Shown piece by piece: positions 1 through 8,082 of a stretch of 64,000 bases of DNA. Within the stretch, counting starts at the first letter, position 1. Each line of letters starts with the position of its first letter. Location of the stretch: assembly GCF_006265175.1 (NCBI RefSeq), contig NZ_VDCQ01000036.1:28102-92101 (forward strand), given 5' to 3'. The notes below the pieces were generated by a model that made no database searches, was not told the DNA's origin, and worked only from the letters and a program-made list of their open reading frames with translations. The DNA comes from Paenibacillus hemerocallicola. Its GTDB lineage: Bacteria; Bacillota; Bacilli; Paenibacillales; NBRC-103111. The position numbers and the translations under genes are program-made.

Positions 1-701
1 ATTACAAAAAAGTGCTGACGAACGAATTCGTGCTCAGCGGCTTTGTCAACACGCTGACCCGAACGATATTGGGAACCGCGCTATCGCTCGCCGCAACCGT
101 ATTCGCCGCTTATCCGCTCGCGAAACGCTATTTCCCGCACCGTTCGTTCTGGACCGCCTTTATCGTCTTTACGATGTTTTTCAGCGGCGGACTCATTCCG
201 AACTATTTGCTGGTGAAAAATCTCGGCCTGATGAACAGCGTATGGGCGCTTGTTCTGCCTGGCTTGGTCAGCGCATTCTCGCTAGTCATCGCGCGCAATT
301 TCTTCATGGCGATTCCCGAGAGCCTGGAGGAGTCGGGCAAAATCGACGGGGCCAACGACATCGTGATCCTGTTCCGCATCGTCATTCCGATTTCGATGCC
401 GATTATCGCCACGCTGTCGCTATGGATGGCGGTAGGCCATTGGAACGCCTGGTTCGACAGCCTGATCTATATGACCGATGCCAACAATCAGGTGCTGCAG
501 GTCGTCATGCGGAGAATCGTGCTGCTCGGCACCAAGGATATGATGGATCTGAACTCGTTCGACGATCCGAACCTGGTTGTCAATCCGGAAACGATCAAAG
601 CCGCCACGCTGATGGTTACGATTATTCCGATCGTCATGTTTTATCCGTTCCTGCAAAAATATTTCGTCAAAGGCGTACTTGTCGGTTCACTGAAAGGTTG
701 A
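1..701 (+). CDS. Carbohydrate ABC transporter permease, LplC type (5' partial)
   Basis: The reading frame is already open at the window edge, so the true start lies upstream; the first in-frame GTG at 12 is internal. The visible 230 residues hold several hydrophobic membrane segments, the EAA-type cytoplasmic loop (residues near 'ESLEESGKIDGAND', contact site for the ATPase) and the C-terminal 'VKGVLVGSLKG' ending typical of LplC/YtcP-like inner-membrane sugar permeases. It imports an oligosaccharide together with a partner LplB-type permease (expected just upstream) and the binding lipoprotein that follows 108 bases downstream. The substrate cannot be told from sequence. Confidence 0.93.
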   Translation, partial: YKKVLTNEFVLSGFVNTLTRTILGTALSLAATVFAAYPLAKRYFPHRSFWTAFIVFTMFFSGGLIPNYLLVKNLGLMNSVWALVLPGLVSAFSLVIARNFFMAIPESLEESGKIDGANDIVILFRIVIPISMPIIATLSLWMAVGHWNAWFDSLIYMTDANNQVLQVVMRRIVLLGTKDMMDLNSFDDPNLVVNPETIKAATLMVTIIPIVMFYPFLQKYFVKGVLVGSLKG

Positions 702-809
702 TCGAGCAACGAACGGGTTAAACGCGGGGCCGAGTCCGGGTCGGCGACCGCGTTCATGCCATAGATCAGACACGCACAAACTATAGAACTAACGGGAGGT
801 CCGACTACA

Positions 810-2399
810 ATGAGAAAAGGATTCAAACCGCGCTTTGCCGTTACGATTTCCGCTTCGCTGCTGCTTGCTATGGCAGCTGCCGGCTGCGGAACGAAAGAGA
901 AAGAGGCGACAGGCGGGAATTCGGGCGACGCCGTCCCGAAGGCGGACAAAACGTATACCGTTTCATGGGTATCCGGCCAATCGACGCCGGTGGACGCGAA
1001 TGCCAAAATGATCAAATATTGGGGCGAGAAGCTCAACGTGAAGTTCGATATATGGAATATCGAATCGAAAAATTTTACCGAAATGATGAACCTCAAGTTC
1101 GCTTCCGGCGAAATTCCCGACCGGATGGTCGTTAACGGCTTCTCCACCCTTCAGCAGTATGTCAATCAGGATCTGCTCGCGGAAATTCCGCTCGATATGC
1201 TGAAGAAATACGCGCCGAACGTATATGCGAAAACCGAGAAGGAAATGCCGAACGCCTTCGAATACGCCAAGGTTAACGGCAAAATTTACGGCATTCCGAA
1301 GCTCGTCATGTACGATCGCTTCCGCAGTCCGATCGTCTGGAGAGGCGACTGGCTGAAAAACGTCGGCATCGAGAAGCCGCCGGAAACGATCGAGGATTTC
1401 GAGAAAACGATCTACAAGCTGGCGAACGAGGATCCGGACAAGAACGGCAAGAAGGACACGTACGGCCTGTCCGCTTCCTCGCTGCCGCTCGTCTACGGGG
1501 CGTTCGGTTATTTGCCGGACCGCTGGAGCCAGAAGGGCGACAAGCTCGTCTACGGCGCCGTGCAGCCGGAAATGAAGGATGCGCTGCAGCTGCTGAATAA
1601 ATGGTACAAAGCCGGCGTAATCGATCCCGAGTTTATTACCGGCGAGAATACGGGCGGATATTGGGCGCTGTCGCACGCGTTCATCAACGGACGGATCGGC
1701 TTGACGAGCCTCGGCGCGTTCTACCACTGGAAGCCGCTGCTGTTCGACGGAGATACCGCGTCCCACGATTACGTCGAGATGAAGAAGGTCAATGCGCAAG
1801 CGGCCGATGCGCTCGTTCACGGCCAGCCGCCGAAAGGCCCGAATGGCAAAATGGGCGCTCCGCAGGGCAGCATGCTGAACGGAAATTTCATCTCGTTCGG
1901 CAAGCCGCTCGAGAAAGATCCGGAGAAGCTGGCGAAGGTGCTGCAAATTATCGATTCGATCAGCGCTTCCTCTTATGAAAGCTATGTAACGGCAATGTTC
2001 GGCATCGAAGGGCAAGACTGGTCTTTCGACGCGGACAAAGTGCCGCTGCTGAAAAACAATTTGTCCACCCAGGATCTGGAGAAAATGGGCGCCAACAACG
2101 TCATGGAATCGCTGGAGCTGCCGGAATTCTCCTCGATCTCGATGTCGAAACGGAACAAATGGGCGTCCGACAACGGCTATGAGAAGGGCGGCATCCGCAA
2201 TCAATTGCTGACAGCGCTTCCGTCCCAAGCCAAATTCCAGACGGAGCTGCAGAAGATGCAGGATCAGACGTTCATCTCGATCATTACGGGGGACAAGCCG
2301 ATCTCCGAATTCGACGAGTTCGTCAAAAAATGGAAAACGGGCGGCGGCGAACAGATGGAAAAGGAAGCGAGCGAATGGTTCGCCAAGCTGAAGAAATAA
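810..2399 (+). CDS. Extracellular solute-binding lipoprotein of a sugar ABC transporter (LipO type)
   Basis: A 529-residue protein with a lipoprotein signal peptide: basic start, hydrophobic stretch and lipobox 'AAGC' near residue 26. After a short linker the mature part is a family 1 solute-binding protein of the long LipO/YtcQ type (about 500 residues). A clear Shine-Dalgarno (GGGAGG) lies about 10 bases before the ATG. It directly follows the permease and is followed by a strong terminator, so it is the last gene of a permease-binding protein operon. It captures a glycan-derived sugar at the outer face of the membrane; the ligand is unknown. Confidence 0.93.
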   Translation: MRKGFKPRFAVTISASLLLAMAAAGCGTKEKEATGGNSGDAVPKADKTYTVSWVSGQSTPVDANAKMIKYWGEKLNVKFDIWNIESKNFTEMMNLKFASGEIPDRMVVNGFSTLQQYVNQDLLAEIPLDMLKKYAPNVYAKTEKEMPNAFEYAKVNGKIYGIPKLVMYDRFRSPIVWRGDWLKNVGIEKPPETIEDFEKTIYKLANEDPDKNGKKDTYGLSASSLPLVYGAFGYLPDRWSQKGDKLVYGAVQPEMKDALQLLNKWYKAGVIDPEFITGENTGGYWALSHAFINGRIGLTSLGAFYHWKPLLFDGDTASHDYVEMKKVNAQAADALVHGQPPKGPNGKMGAPQGSMLNGNFISFGKPLEKDPEKLAKVLQIIDSISASSYESYVTAMFGIEGQDWSFDADKVPLLKNNLSTQDLEKMGANNVMESLELPEFSSISMSKRNKWASDNGYEKGGIRNQLLTALPSQAKFQTELQKMQDQTFISIITGDKPISEFDEFVKKWKTGGGEQMEKEASEWFAKLKK

Positions 2400-2454
2400 A
2401 TGGTCCGGAGCGGTGCGTCCGCATCGGGCTAACGGGACGAAGATTCCGGAGTTG

Positions 2455-2502
2455 AATAAACCTCCACGCCGCCGGCTTTTTCCGGCGGCGTGGAGGTTTT
2501 AT
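2455..2502. terminator. Rho-independent terminator, bidirectional
   Basis: A near-perfect inverted repeat of about 21 base pairs (AATAAACCTCCACGCCGCCGG and its complement) with a six-base loop. T-rich flanks lie on both strands, so it can end the binding-protein operon on the plus strand and the small minus-strand gene at 2571-2795. Confidence 0.9.
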
Positions 2503-2570
2503 TCGTGGCGAGCTATCGTCTTGTTCGTGTCGCTCCAATAAGGGCGGCTTGAACCCCGTATTTAGCGCAA

Positions 2571-2795
2571 TCAGATCAGCAGCACGATGGCGAGCAAATC
2601 GAACAGCACGAGCGGCAATATGAAGGGGGCGAAGAAGGTCGTGCCGACCTTGCCTTTCCGTCTGCGCGTCTTCTGCAAGTGCACGTGCGTACCGGTCACC
2701 TTGACGATTTTGCCGATATGCGTTTTTCCCGATTTCGTTCTGATCTTGACCCGCCGATTGAGCATGGCACGAGCCGTTTTATAAAATTCCGCCAT
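2571..2795 (-). CDS. Small basic membrane protein with Sm-like N-terminal segment
   Basis: A 74-residue protein. I chose the ATG at 2795 because GGGAGGTG lies 6-7 bases upstream; a longer frame to 2885 lacks a ribosome site. Residues about 14-46 ('VKIRTKSGKTHIGKIVKVTG') look like a short SH3/Sm-like beta strand set, followed by a basic patch and a C-terminal hydrophobic segment (about 52-74) able to span the membrane. I do not recognise a named family; proteins of this plan occur as uncharacterised short genes in Paenibacillus-like genomes. Confidence 0.7.
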   Translation of the reverse strand: MAEFYKTARAMLNRRVKIRTKSGKTHIGKIVKVTGTHVHLQKTRRRKGKVGTTFFAPFILPLVLFDLLAIVLLI

Positions 2796-2937
2796 GTTGT
2801 ACACCTCCCGTCTGCTACTACCGTATGCGGGTCGCAGAAGATCGTGAGGGCTTGCCGTCGTATATTTGGGGCCGAGCGTCTCCATGATGCGTCCGCCCGC
2901 CTGATAATAGCGGAAGCCAGCGTGGAGGAATCGGGTA

Positions 2938-4857
2938 TCAGGGCTGCTGCAGCCGGATTTCCAACGAAAGCAGCTTGTCGGTTTTGTCGATCTCGTAGAC
3001 GAGAACGATGGAACGATCGGGGAACGGGACTGTCATGCCGAACAGCATTGGCCGTTGAGCGTCGGTTTGCTGCCGCTCCTGCGCGCTGGCGCCGCCGTTT
3101 CCGGCTGGCGCCTGCTCTGCCGGCGGGGACAAGCTTTGCGTCTCATGACCGTTCTGGACGCCCGCCTTTGTCATATATCCGAGCATTTCCGCCATTCCGG
3201 CCGGCTCGTACAGCTTGCGCAAATAGTCCGTCCATTGCCGCTCGGTCCAATCCGGCGCCGTAATTTGCGCGTTGCCGGCTCCGATCGCCTGAAGCTGCTT
3301 CTTGACCATGGCTCCGTCCGCTTCCTGCAGGGCCGCGGCCAACTGGACGAACAGCCGTTTCGGTCCGACGCCGATGTGCTCGTTTTTCGATTGGACCATG
3401 GCGAAAACATCTTCCTTGCTCCATTCGGATGCAAACCAGTACGTGTCGAAATCGCCGGGATTTACTTTGCTTGCGCGCGGTACGAAGAAACGACCGTCGG
3501 CGGATACGCGAAAGAGAGAGCCGGCCTCGAACCGCGACGGATATTGCATGATGAACACGTGGCGTCCGTCTCCGCTTACGGTCATTTCCAGCGACATCGG
3601 TTCTCTTGCTTTATCTTTCAAAGCCAATATCGAAGCGGCTCCATCTCGGCTCGAATAGTAGAAGGAGCCGTCCTCGCTTCGCTCGCGGACGAGCCGGTAT
3701 ACGATCGTCTGCTCCATCGGCACGTTTACGACGCGGATGGCGGAGCTGTTGCCCGAGCGGGTCACGTTCTCTTGGGAAACGTCCCAGTACACGGTAGCGG
3801 TACCGCGCAGCTCGCTATAAGAGCGTCCATCGGACATGTCCGGCATGGCGATTCGAATCCGATACGGATTCGGCTGCCATTCGTACGTATTGTACGTTTG
3901 ATCCGACGCATACATTGCGTCGGAGAAGCCGGATTGAAAAGAAACGCCGCTTAATTCCGTCTTGTCGCCCTTCATCACCCGGTCCGCGGCTCGAATCGGA
4001 TAGCCTGCGGAAAAATAAACTCCGACAACCGGGACGACAAATAGTAATGCAATCGCGGTCATCGTTTGCAATCGGCTGACCGGAATCGTCTCGGTCCTCA
4101 TCCGTACGGCGGCCCCGTTCTCTTTGTTCATCTTTTCGTGGAGCCTTCTCATGAATTCTCCGATCATCAGCGTTCCGACGGTGCTGTACAAAAGCATGCA
4201 TAGGTAATAATCGAGAGGTTTGTCCAGCGTTCCGACAATGCTGACGATTGCGGTAAGGAACAGCGCAAGCAGGGCGAAAGGCACCATCGACCGGAAATGG
4301 GCGCGAAAGATCGAAGGTCCGGCCGAGATCGCTTCTGACAACGAATAGTCGCGCAGCACGATCAAATACGGCACGAGGGAATAGAAGAAACCGAGCAAAA
4401 AAACGGCGGCTCCGATCGGCCACGCCCACATGGCCAGCATCATGCCGGCAAAGGCAACGGCGGCGTACAGTACAGACCAGCCCAGCATCCGCTTGAAATA
4501 ACGCCTTCCGTATTCACGCAGCGGCGACGGACGCTCTTGCAGGACCGCGCTTCGCAGTCCGCCCAAATATACGGCTCTCGCGTAGCTCTGCACCGCGATA
4601 ACGGCGGCTGAGACCGCGATTGTCCGCCAGACCGATACCGCGCCTCCGTAAGGCAGGTAGGAGAACGGTACTTTCAAATCTTGAATGGAAGGCATCCATA
4701 ACGGAATCGTCCCGTGAATACCGGACTGTACCGGCAATTGCGTATTGCCGAGCAGAAAAATCGGATGAATCGCAAAGCCGAAGTATACGCCGAGGCCTAC
4801 CATGGCCGTTAGAAACACGTCGGTCAGCATGACCAGCAAGATCAATTTGGGATACAA
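2938..4857 (-). CDS. Large multi-pass membrane protein of unknown function
   Basis: A 639-residue protein starting at TTG 4857, with GGAGGG six bases upstream. The N-terminal ~230 residues form about six membrane segments, a basic cytoplasmic stretch follows, a seventh segment lies near 265-285, and the rest (about 290-639) is a long, mostly hydrophilic part probably outside the cell. The extracytoplasmic part is rich in Tyr, Ser and Asp and has no motif I can name. The layout suggests a sensor or envelope protein, but this is a guess from topology only. It stands alone between two unrelated minus-strand genes. Confidence 0.8.
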   Translation of the reverse strand: MYPKLILLVMLTDVFLTAMVGLGVYFGFAIHPIFLLGNTQLPVQSGIHGTIPLWMPSIQDLKVPFSYLPYGGAVSVWRTIAVSAAVIAVQSYARAVYLGGLRSAVLQERPSPLREYGRRYFKRMLGWSVLYAAVAFAGMMLAMWAWPIGAAVFLLGFFYSLVPYLIVLRDYSLSEAISAGPSIFRAHFRSMVPFALLALFLTAIVSIVGTLDKPLDYYLCMLLYSTVGTLMIGEFMRRLHEKMNKENGAAVRMRTETIPVSRLQTMTAIALLFVVPVVGVYFSAGYPIRAADRVMKGDKTELSGVSFQSGFSDAMYASDQTYNTYEWQPNPYRIRIAMPDMSDGRSYSELRGTATVYWDVSQENVTRSGNSSAIRVVNVPMEQTIVYRLVRERSEDGSFYYSSRDGAASILALKDKAREPMSLEMTVSGDGRHVFIMQYPSRFEAGSLFRVSADGRFFVPRASKVNPGDFDTYWFASEWSKEDVFAMVQSKNEHIGVGPKRLFVQLAAALQEADGAMVKKQLQAIGAGNAQITAPDWTERQWTDYLRKLYEPAGMAEMLGYMTKAGVQNGHETQSLSPPAEQAPAGNGGASAQERQQTDAQRPMLFGMTVPFPDRSIVLVYEIDKTDKLLSLEIRLQQP

Positions 4858-4983
4858 GCGGCACCCTCCATTTCGTTTATATCTCTATGTAGAAGGAGAC
4901 GCCTTTTAGGCTTGAATAGTTTCGAAAAAAAACAAATTGACATATGTATTGTCTTTTGTGGATGAGGTTGGAAATCGTTCGCA

Positions 4984-5021
4984 TAAAAAAGGAGGCGCCG
5001 CTCATTCGGAGCGGTCGCCTC
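4984..5021 (-). terminator. Rho-independent terminator for the EamA gene
   Basis: Read on the minus strand, a GC-rich hairpin (CCGCTC and GAGCGG arms extended by GGC/GCC) is followed by a run of T residues. It lies about 50 bases after the stop of the EamA transporter gene. Confidence 0.85.
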
Positions 5022-5069
5022 TTTGTATTCGAGCTCAGGATGCGGCCTGCGCGCCCGAAGACGGGCGAA

Positions 5070-6002
5070 TTATGTCCGCAGCGTCTGTGCGGCCTTTTTG
5101 CTCGCGGCATTCAGCTTATAGTTGGACAAGGCGACGCCGAGAAGGATGAGCACGCCTCCGGCGATTTGCGCGGGCCGGATCGGATCGCCCAGCACGAAAT
5201 AGGCGACGACGATGGCAACGAAAGGAGGAATATTCATAAACATCGAGCTGGTGGAAGCGCCGACGGCGGAAATGCCCTGATTCCACCAGAAGCCGGCCAG
5301 TCCTTGGCCGAATATGGCGGCAGCGGCCAATATGATCCACATCGTCGCGTGCGCGCTCACGTGCAGATGACCTTGAATGCCTTCCATCACGGCGGCCGGG
5401 GTCATCAGGATCGTCCCGATTACGGTCGCCAATATCGTAATGTCGTAGGAAGCCATGCTTCTCGTCAAACGCCGTATAAACAGCAAGCTGACCGACAAGG
5501 CGAGCATCGCGAGCAGCAAGTAGACGTCGCCGTGGGAGATGCCGAGCGCTTTGCCGCCGAACAGCACGATAAGAGCCACGCCCGCCAGAGCGATAAGCGA
5601 GCCCGCCAATTTGTAGACGGTGATCGATTCGCCGAGGAACAGCCTCGCGAGAAAGATGGTGGCTACGGGAGACAATGCGATGATGAGAGACGCATTCCCG
5701 GCTGTAGAGCCTTGCAGGCCTGTAAAATAAAAGAACTGGTTCAACAGCGTCCCGAAAAATCCGGCGAAGATGAGCAGGGCGATGTCCCGGCCCGTCGGCC
5801 GTTTCATTTTGCCCCCTATAACCCCGACCGTAATCAAAAACAATGAGGTCAGAAGCAGCCGCGAATACGATAAAAAGATAGGGGAAAAATCCCTCAGCAA
5901 ATAAGCGCTCGCCACATAGTTGAAGCCCCATAGCAGCGATACGCCGAGCAGGCGGAACAATACGATTCGATCTTTCAATGCCGCAGCCTCCATGATGGTC
6001 AT
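5070..6002 (-). CDS. EamA/DMT-family transporter
   Basis: A 310-residue protein with ten predicted membrane segments in two repeated halves of five, the plan of the drug/metabolite transporter (EamA, RhaT-like) family. The first half begins 'RLLGVSLLWGFNYVASAYL' and the second half again shows the Gly/Ala-rich helix pattern ending 'GGVLILLGVALSNY'. The ATG at 6002 has a weak TAGGA eight bases upstream; a second ATG at 5993 is possible. Members export amino acids, nucleobases or other metabolites; substrate unknown. It is monocistronic with its own terminator. Confidence 0.9.
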   Translation of the reverse strand: MTIMEAAALKDRIVLFRLLGVSLLWGFNYVASAYLLRDFSPIFLSYSRLLLTSLFLITVGVIGGKMKRPTGRDIALLIFAGFFGTLLNQFFYFTGLQGSTAGNASLIIALSPVATIFLARLFLGESITVYKLAGSLIALAGVALIVLFGGKALGISHGDVYLLLAMLALSVSLLFIRRLTRSMASYDITILATVIGTILMTPAAVMEGIQGHLHVSAHATMWIILAAAAIFGQGLAGFWWNQGISAVGASTSSMFMNIPPFVAIVVAYFVLGDPIRPAQIAGGVLILLGVALSNYKLNAASKKAAQTLRT

Positions 6003-6122
6003 AGATTAATCCTACCAGTATAAGGCCGGTACATGAAAAACGTCAACGCGGTACGTACCCGATTTTAAGCCGAATTTGTGCGATATCGGTCTGAAAAACG
6101 TCGTTTAAACGCTATCAAACGG

Positions 6123-6929
6123 TTATTTCATGACCGCAACCATTTGGTATACCGGCCTCTTGTCGCCGGCGAGACGGAATTGTTCCGTCTGCAATTGGGA
6201 CGAGCCGTCCCCGTCCAGGAAAATGCCTTCGACGAGCTTGCGGTCGCCCAACTGCTCCATAATGGCTGAACGGAATTGCTCTGCCGTACAGCGGGTCGGG
6301 GAAACGATCATATACAGCCGGTTATGGCTGTCGTAGACGAGCCCGGTACGCATATGTCCGTTATCGTAGCCAGGCATTTCCTGGGCGATCATCTCGTTCC
6401 GCCAGCCCGCTTTATCGCCGAGACTCATGCTGACGCCGCCTTGCGCCCAATAGTGCCGCTTGTCCGTTACGACAAGCTCGTCCGCTTCCGTCACGATCTG
6501 CACCGAGAAACGGTTGACGTTTTCGTCCCACACGAGCGTTCCGCGCTTCAGGTGGTTGTTGATGCCGGTGTTGTACCAGCCCGAGCCGTAATCGCCCGGT
6601 GCTCCTTTCAAGGGGCGGTCGTTGACGACGGCGATGCTCAGCAGTGAGCCTTCCCAAAAGAAGCCTCCGTTAACGCCGTAATAGGGGGTTTCGGTAACGT
6701 TGGCGTCAATCGTCCGGAGTCGGATACGGTCCGGGGTCGTTTGAATCGCATGCAGCTCGACGCCGTTCGAGCCTATGAATTTGTCATAGCGGTAATGATC
6801 GGTGATATCGGTTTTGTCCGGTATTACGATCGGGAATACGAGCAGCAGAGCGACCAGGGTTATGGCGGCGGCTATAGCAAATTTCTTTGAAATACGCGGC
6901 GGACGAAGACGTACGACGATTATCCGCAC
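6123..6929 (-). CDS. Phosphodiester glycosidase (NAGPA-like) family protein, membrane-anchored
   Basis: A 268-residue protein starting at GTG 6929, with GAGGAG nine bases upstream. An N-terminal hydrophobic helix (about 17-36) anchors or exports it. The rest matches the NAGPA/DUF2233 fold: 'YYGVNGGFF' near residue 85, a Gly-rich middle, and 'FLDGDGSSQL' near 240, the counterpart of the family's usual LDGGGSSxL. Family members cut phosphodiester-linked sugars, and many act on cell-wall polymers or capsule. No operon partners are visible. Confidence 0.85.
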   Translation of the reverse strand: MRIIVVRLRPPRISKKFAIAAAITLVALLLVFPIVIPDKTDITDHYRYDKFIGSNGVELHAIQTTPDRIRLRTIDANVTETPYYGVNGGFFWEGSLLSIAVVNDRPLKGAPGDYGSGWYNTGINNHLKRGTLVWDENVNRFSVQIVTEADELVVTDKRHYWAQGGVSMSLGDKAGWRNEMIAQEMPGYDNGHMRTGLVYDSHNRLYMIVSPTRCTAEQFRSAIMEQLGDRKLVEGIFLDGDGSSQLQTEQFRLAGDKRPVYQMVAVMK

Positions 6930-7070
6930 AGTGTCACTCCTCGCAATGGGGATGGGCTTGATAGTATAGTATACTAGTTATTGCCAGAATCATGCAGCAT
7001 AGCGATAATTTTTTGAAAGAATCGTAGGCTTATAGATCCGTTAAAGGGGGCAAGCAGTGGAGTATCATAT
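6930..7070. other. Intergenic DNA before repeat copy 1
   Basis: Part of the gene-free stretch 6930-7416. Apart from the palindrome repeat (7071-7260) and a terminator (7355-7381) I see no gene. AT-rich sequence just upstream of 6929 (around 6960-6985 on the minus strand) probably carries the promoter of the glycosidase gene, but no box is clear enough to call. Confidence 0.4.
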
Positions 7071-7260
7071 AATAGAGGAACTATATTCCGTTATTGTCCA
7101 GAATCCCGTTTCACTCTTGAAGATAACGGAACAGGCTTCCGTTATCTGGATGTTTCGGGGTGGAAATGGTCGTGAACAGCTGAAATAACGTAACGGTTTT
7201 CCGTTATTTTGCAATCAGCACAAGTATTCGGATCAATAGCATACTTCTGTTCCGCTATTT
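7071..7260. repeat. Four-palindrome dispersed repeat, copy 1
   Basis: Four imperfect palindromes of about 25 bases, at 7071-7095, 7121-7147, 7183-7210 and 7235-7260. Each is built from arms like ATAACGGAA and TTCCGTTAT around a short spacer; the second (7121-7147) is nearly perfect over 11 base pairs. Centres are about 51, 63 and 51 bases apart, the same spacing as in the copies at 35795 and 60301. No coding sequence overlaps it. Confidence 0.8.
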
Positions 7261-7354
7261 GCTGGATTCGCGGTCCCGCAAGGCGTCGGCAAAAGCAGCC
7301 CGCCTTCACCGATCATGCGGTACATGCACTCCTGGACGCCAATTATGCGGCCGC

Positions 7355-7381
7355 AAAAAAAGACGGCCAATAATGGACGCC
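7355..7381 (-). terminator. Rho-independent terminator after the decarboxylase gene
   Basis: On the minus strand GGCGTCC and GGCCGTC arms with one mismatch flank a six-base loop and run into seven T residues, about 35 bases after the stop of the minus-strand gene at 7417-7887. Confidence 0.7.
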
Positions 7382-7416
7382 TTTCTTCGTTCTATGACGA
7401 CGAACCGCCGATGCAC

Positions 7417-7887
7417 TTAACCGGCCGAAACGCTGACCATTTGCCTGGTCGAGACGTTAAGGCGATTCCAGAGATTGGCCGTGGCGATTCCGGCGATAAT
7501 AGTGGCCAGCGCCTGCTCATCATAGTGTCGGGCTGCCTCGCTATAGATCTCGTCCGTCACCGGGTCTATCCGGTCGCTCAGTCGGGTGGCCGCCTCGCTG
7601 AGCGCGAGGACAGCGCGTTCGCCGTCGCTGAAGTGCGGCGTTTCACGCCATGCCGCTACGGCCAGAAGCCGCTCTGCCGTTTCGCCTGCCGCCAAGGCAT
7701 TGCGCGAATGAAGTTCAACGCAGACGCTGTCTCCATTAATCTGGCTTGCCCGAAGATAGGCAAGGAAGAGTGTCCGGCTCGGAACGCCGGTTTTCTCTGC
7801 GGACGCGAACAGGGCTTTGCCCAGTGCTTGCAAGGCTTGGATCGCTTCGGGCACGATCATTGCGGGACTATTCATTCTTGAATGCAT
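7417..7887 (-). CDS. Carboxymuconolactone decarboxylase / AhpD-like protein
   Basis: A 156-residue all-helical protein of the carboxymuconolactone decarboxylase family. I chose ATG 7887 because GAAGGAG stands 8 bases upstream; a longer frame to 7938 has none and would run into the promoter. The active-site segment reads 'NGDSVCVELHSRNAL': Cys56 and His60 are kept, but the first Cys of the usual CxxC pair is Asp53, so disulfide chemistry of AhpD type is unlikely. It diverges from an ECF41 sigma gene and has an exact ECF41-type promoter, which fits the known pairing of ECF41 factors with such enzymes. Substrate unknown. Confidence 0.88.
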   Translation of the reverse strand: MHSRMNSPAMIVPEAIQALQALGKALFASAEKTGVPSRTLFLAYLRASQINGDSVCVELHSRNALAAGETAERLLAVAAWRETPHFSDGERAVLALSEAATRLSDRIDPVTDEIYSEAARHYDEQALATIIAGIATANLWNRLNVSTRQMVSVSAG

Positions 7888-7944
7888 GGTAAACACTCCT
7901 TCACAGTTCTGATCGGAGCCGATCATCCGGCCCTTCACTACGAT

Positions 7945-7971
7945 GACGGATTGAACCTCAGCAATGTGACA
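7945..7971 (-). promoter_or_regulatory. ECF41-type promoter of the decarboxylase gene
   Basis: Minus strand: TGTCACA (7971-7965), a 16-base spacer, then CGTC (7948-7945). This equals the described ECF41 target pattern TGTCACA-N16-CGTC without a mismatch. It lies about 58 bases before the ATG at 7887. Confidence 0.85.
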
Positions 7972-8014
7972 AGTCTGCGAGAGATGCGGATATATGAAAC
8001 AAGCGCAGTTTTTT

Positions 8015-8041
8015 TGTCACATCGGTTGATTTTGGTTCGTC
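8015..8041 (+). promoter_or_regulatory. ECF41-type autoregulatory promoter of the sigma gene
   Basis: Plus strand: TGTCACA (8015-8021), a 16-base spacer, CGTC (8038-8041), again an exact match to the ECF41 target pattern. The sigma-factor ATG is 42 bases downstream, so the gene probably activates itself. Confidence 0.85.
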
Positions 8042-8082
8042 AATACTTATAGAGACTAAATTTATACAAAGAAGGAATTCGA

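Noticed and set aside
963..2228. 421-residue open frame antisense to the first binding protein
   Set aside because: It mirrors the codon bias of the real gene, shows Arg/His-rich composition with no domain, and has no ribosome site.
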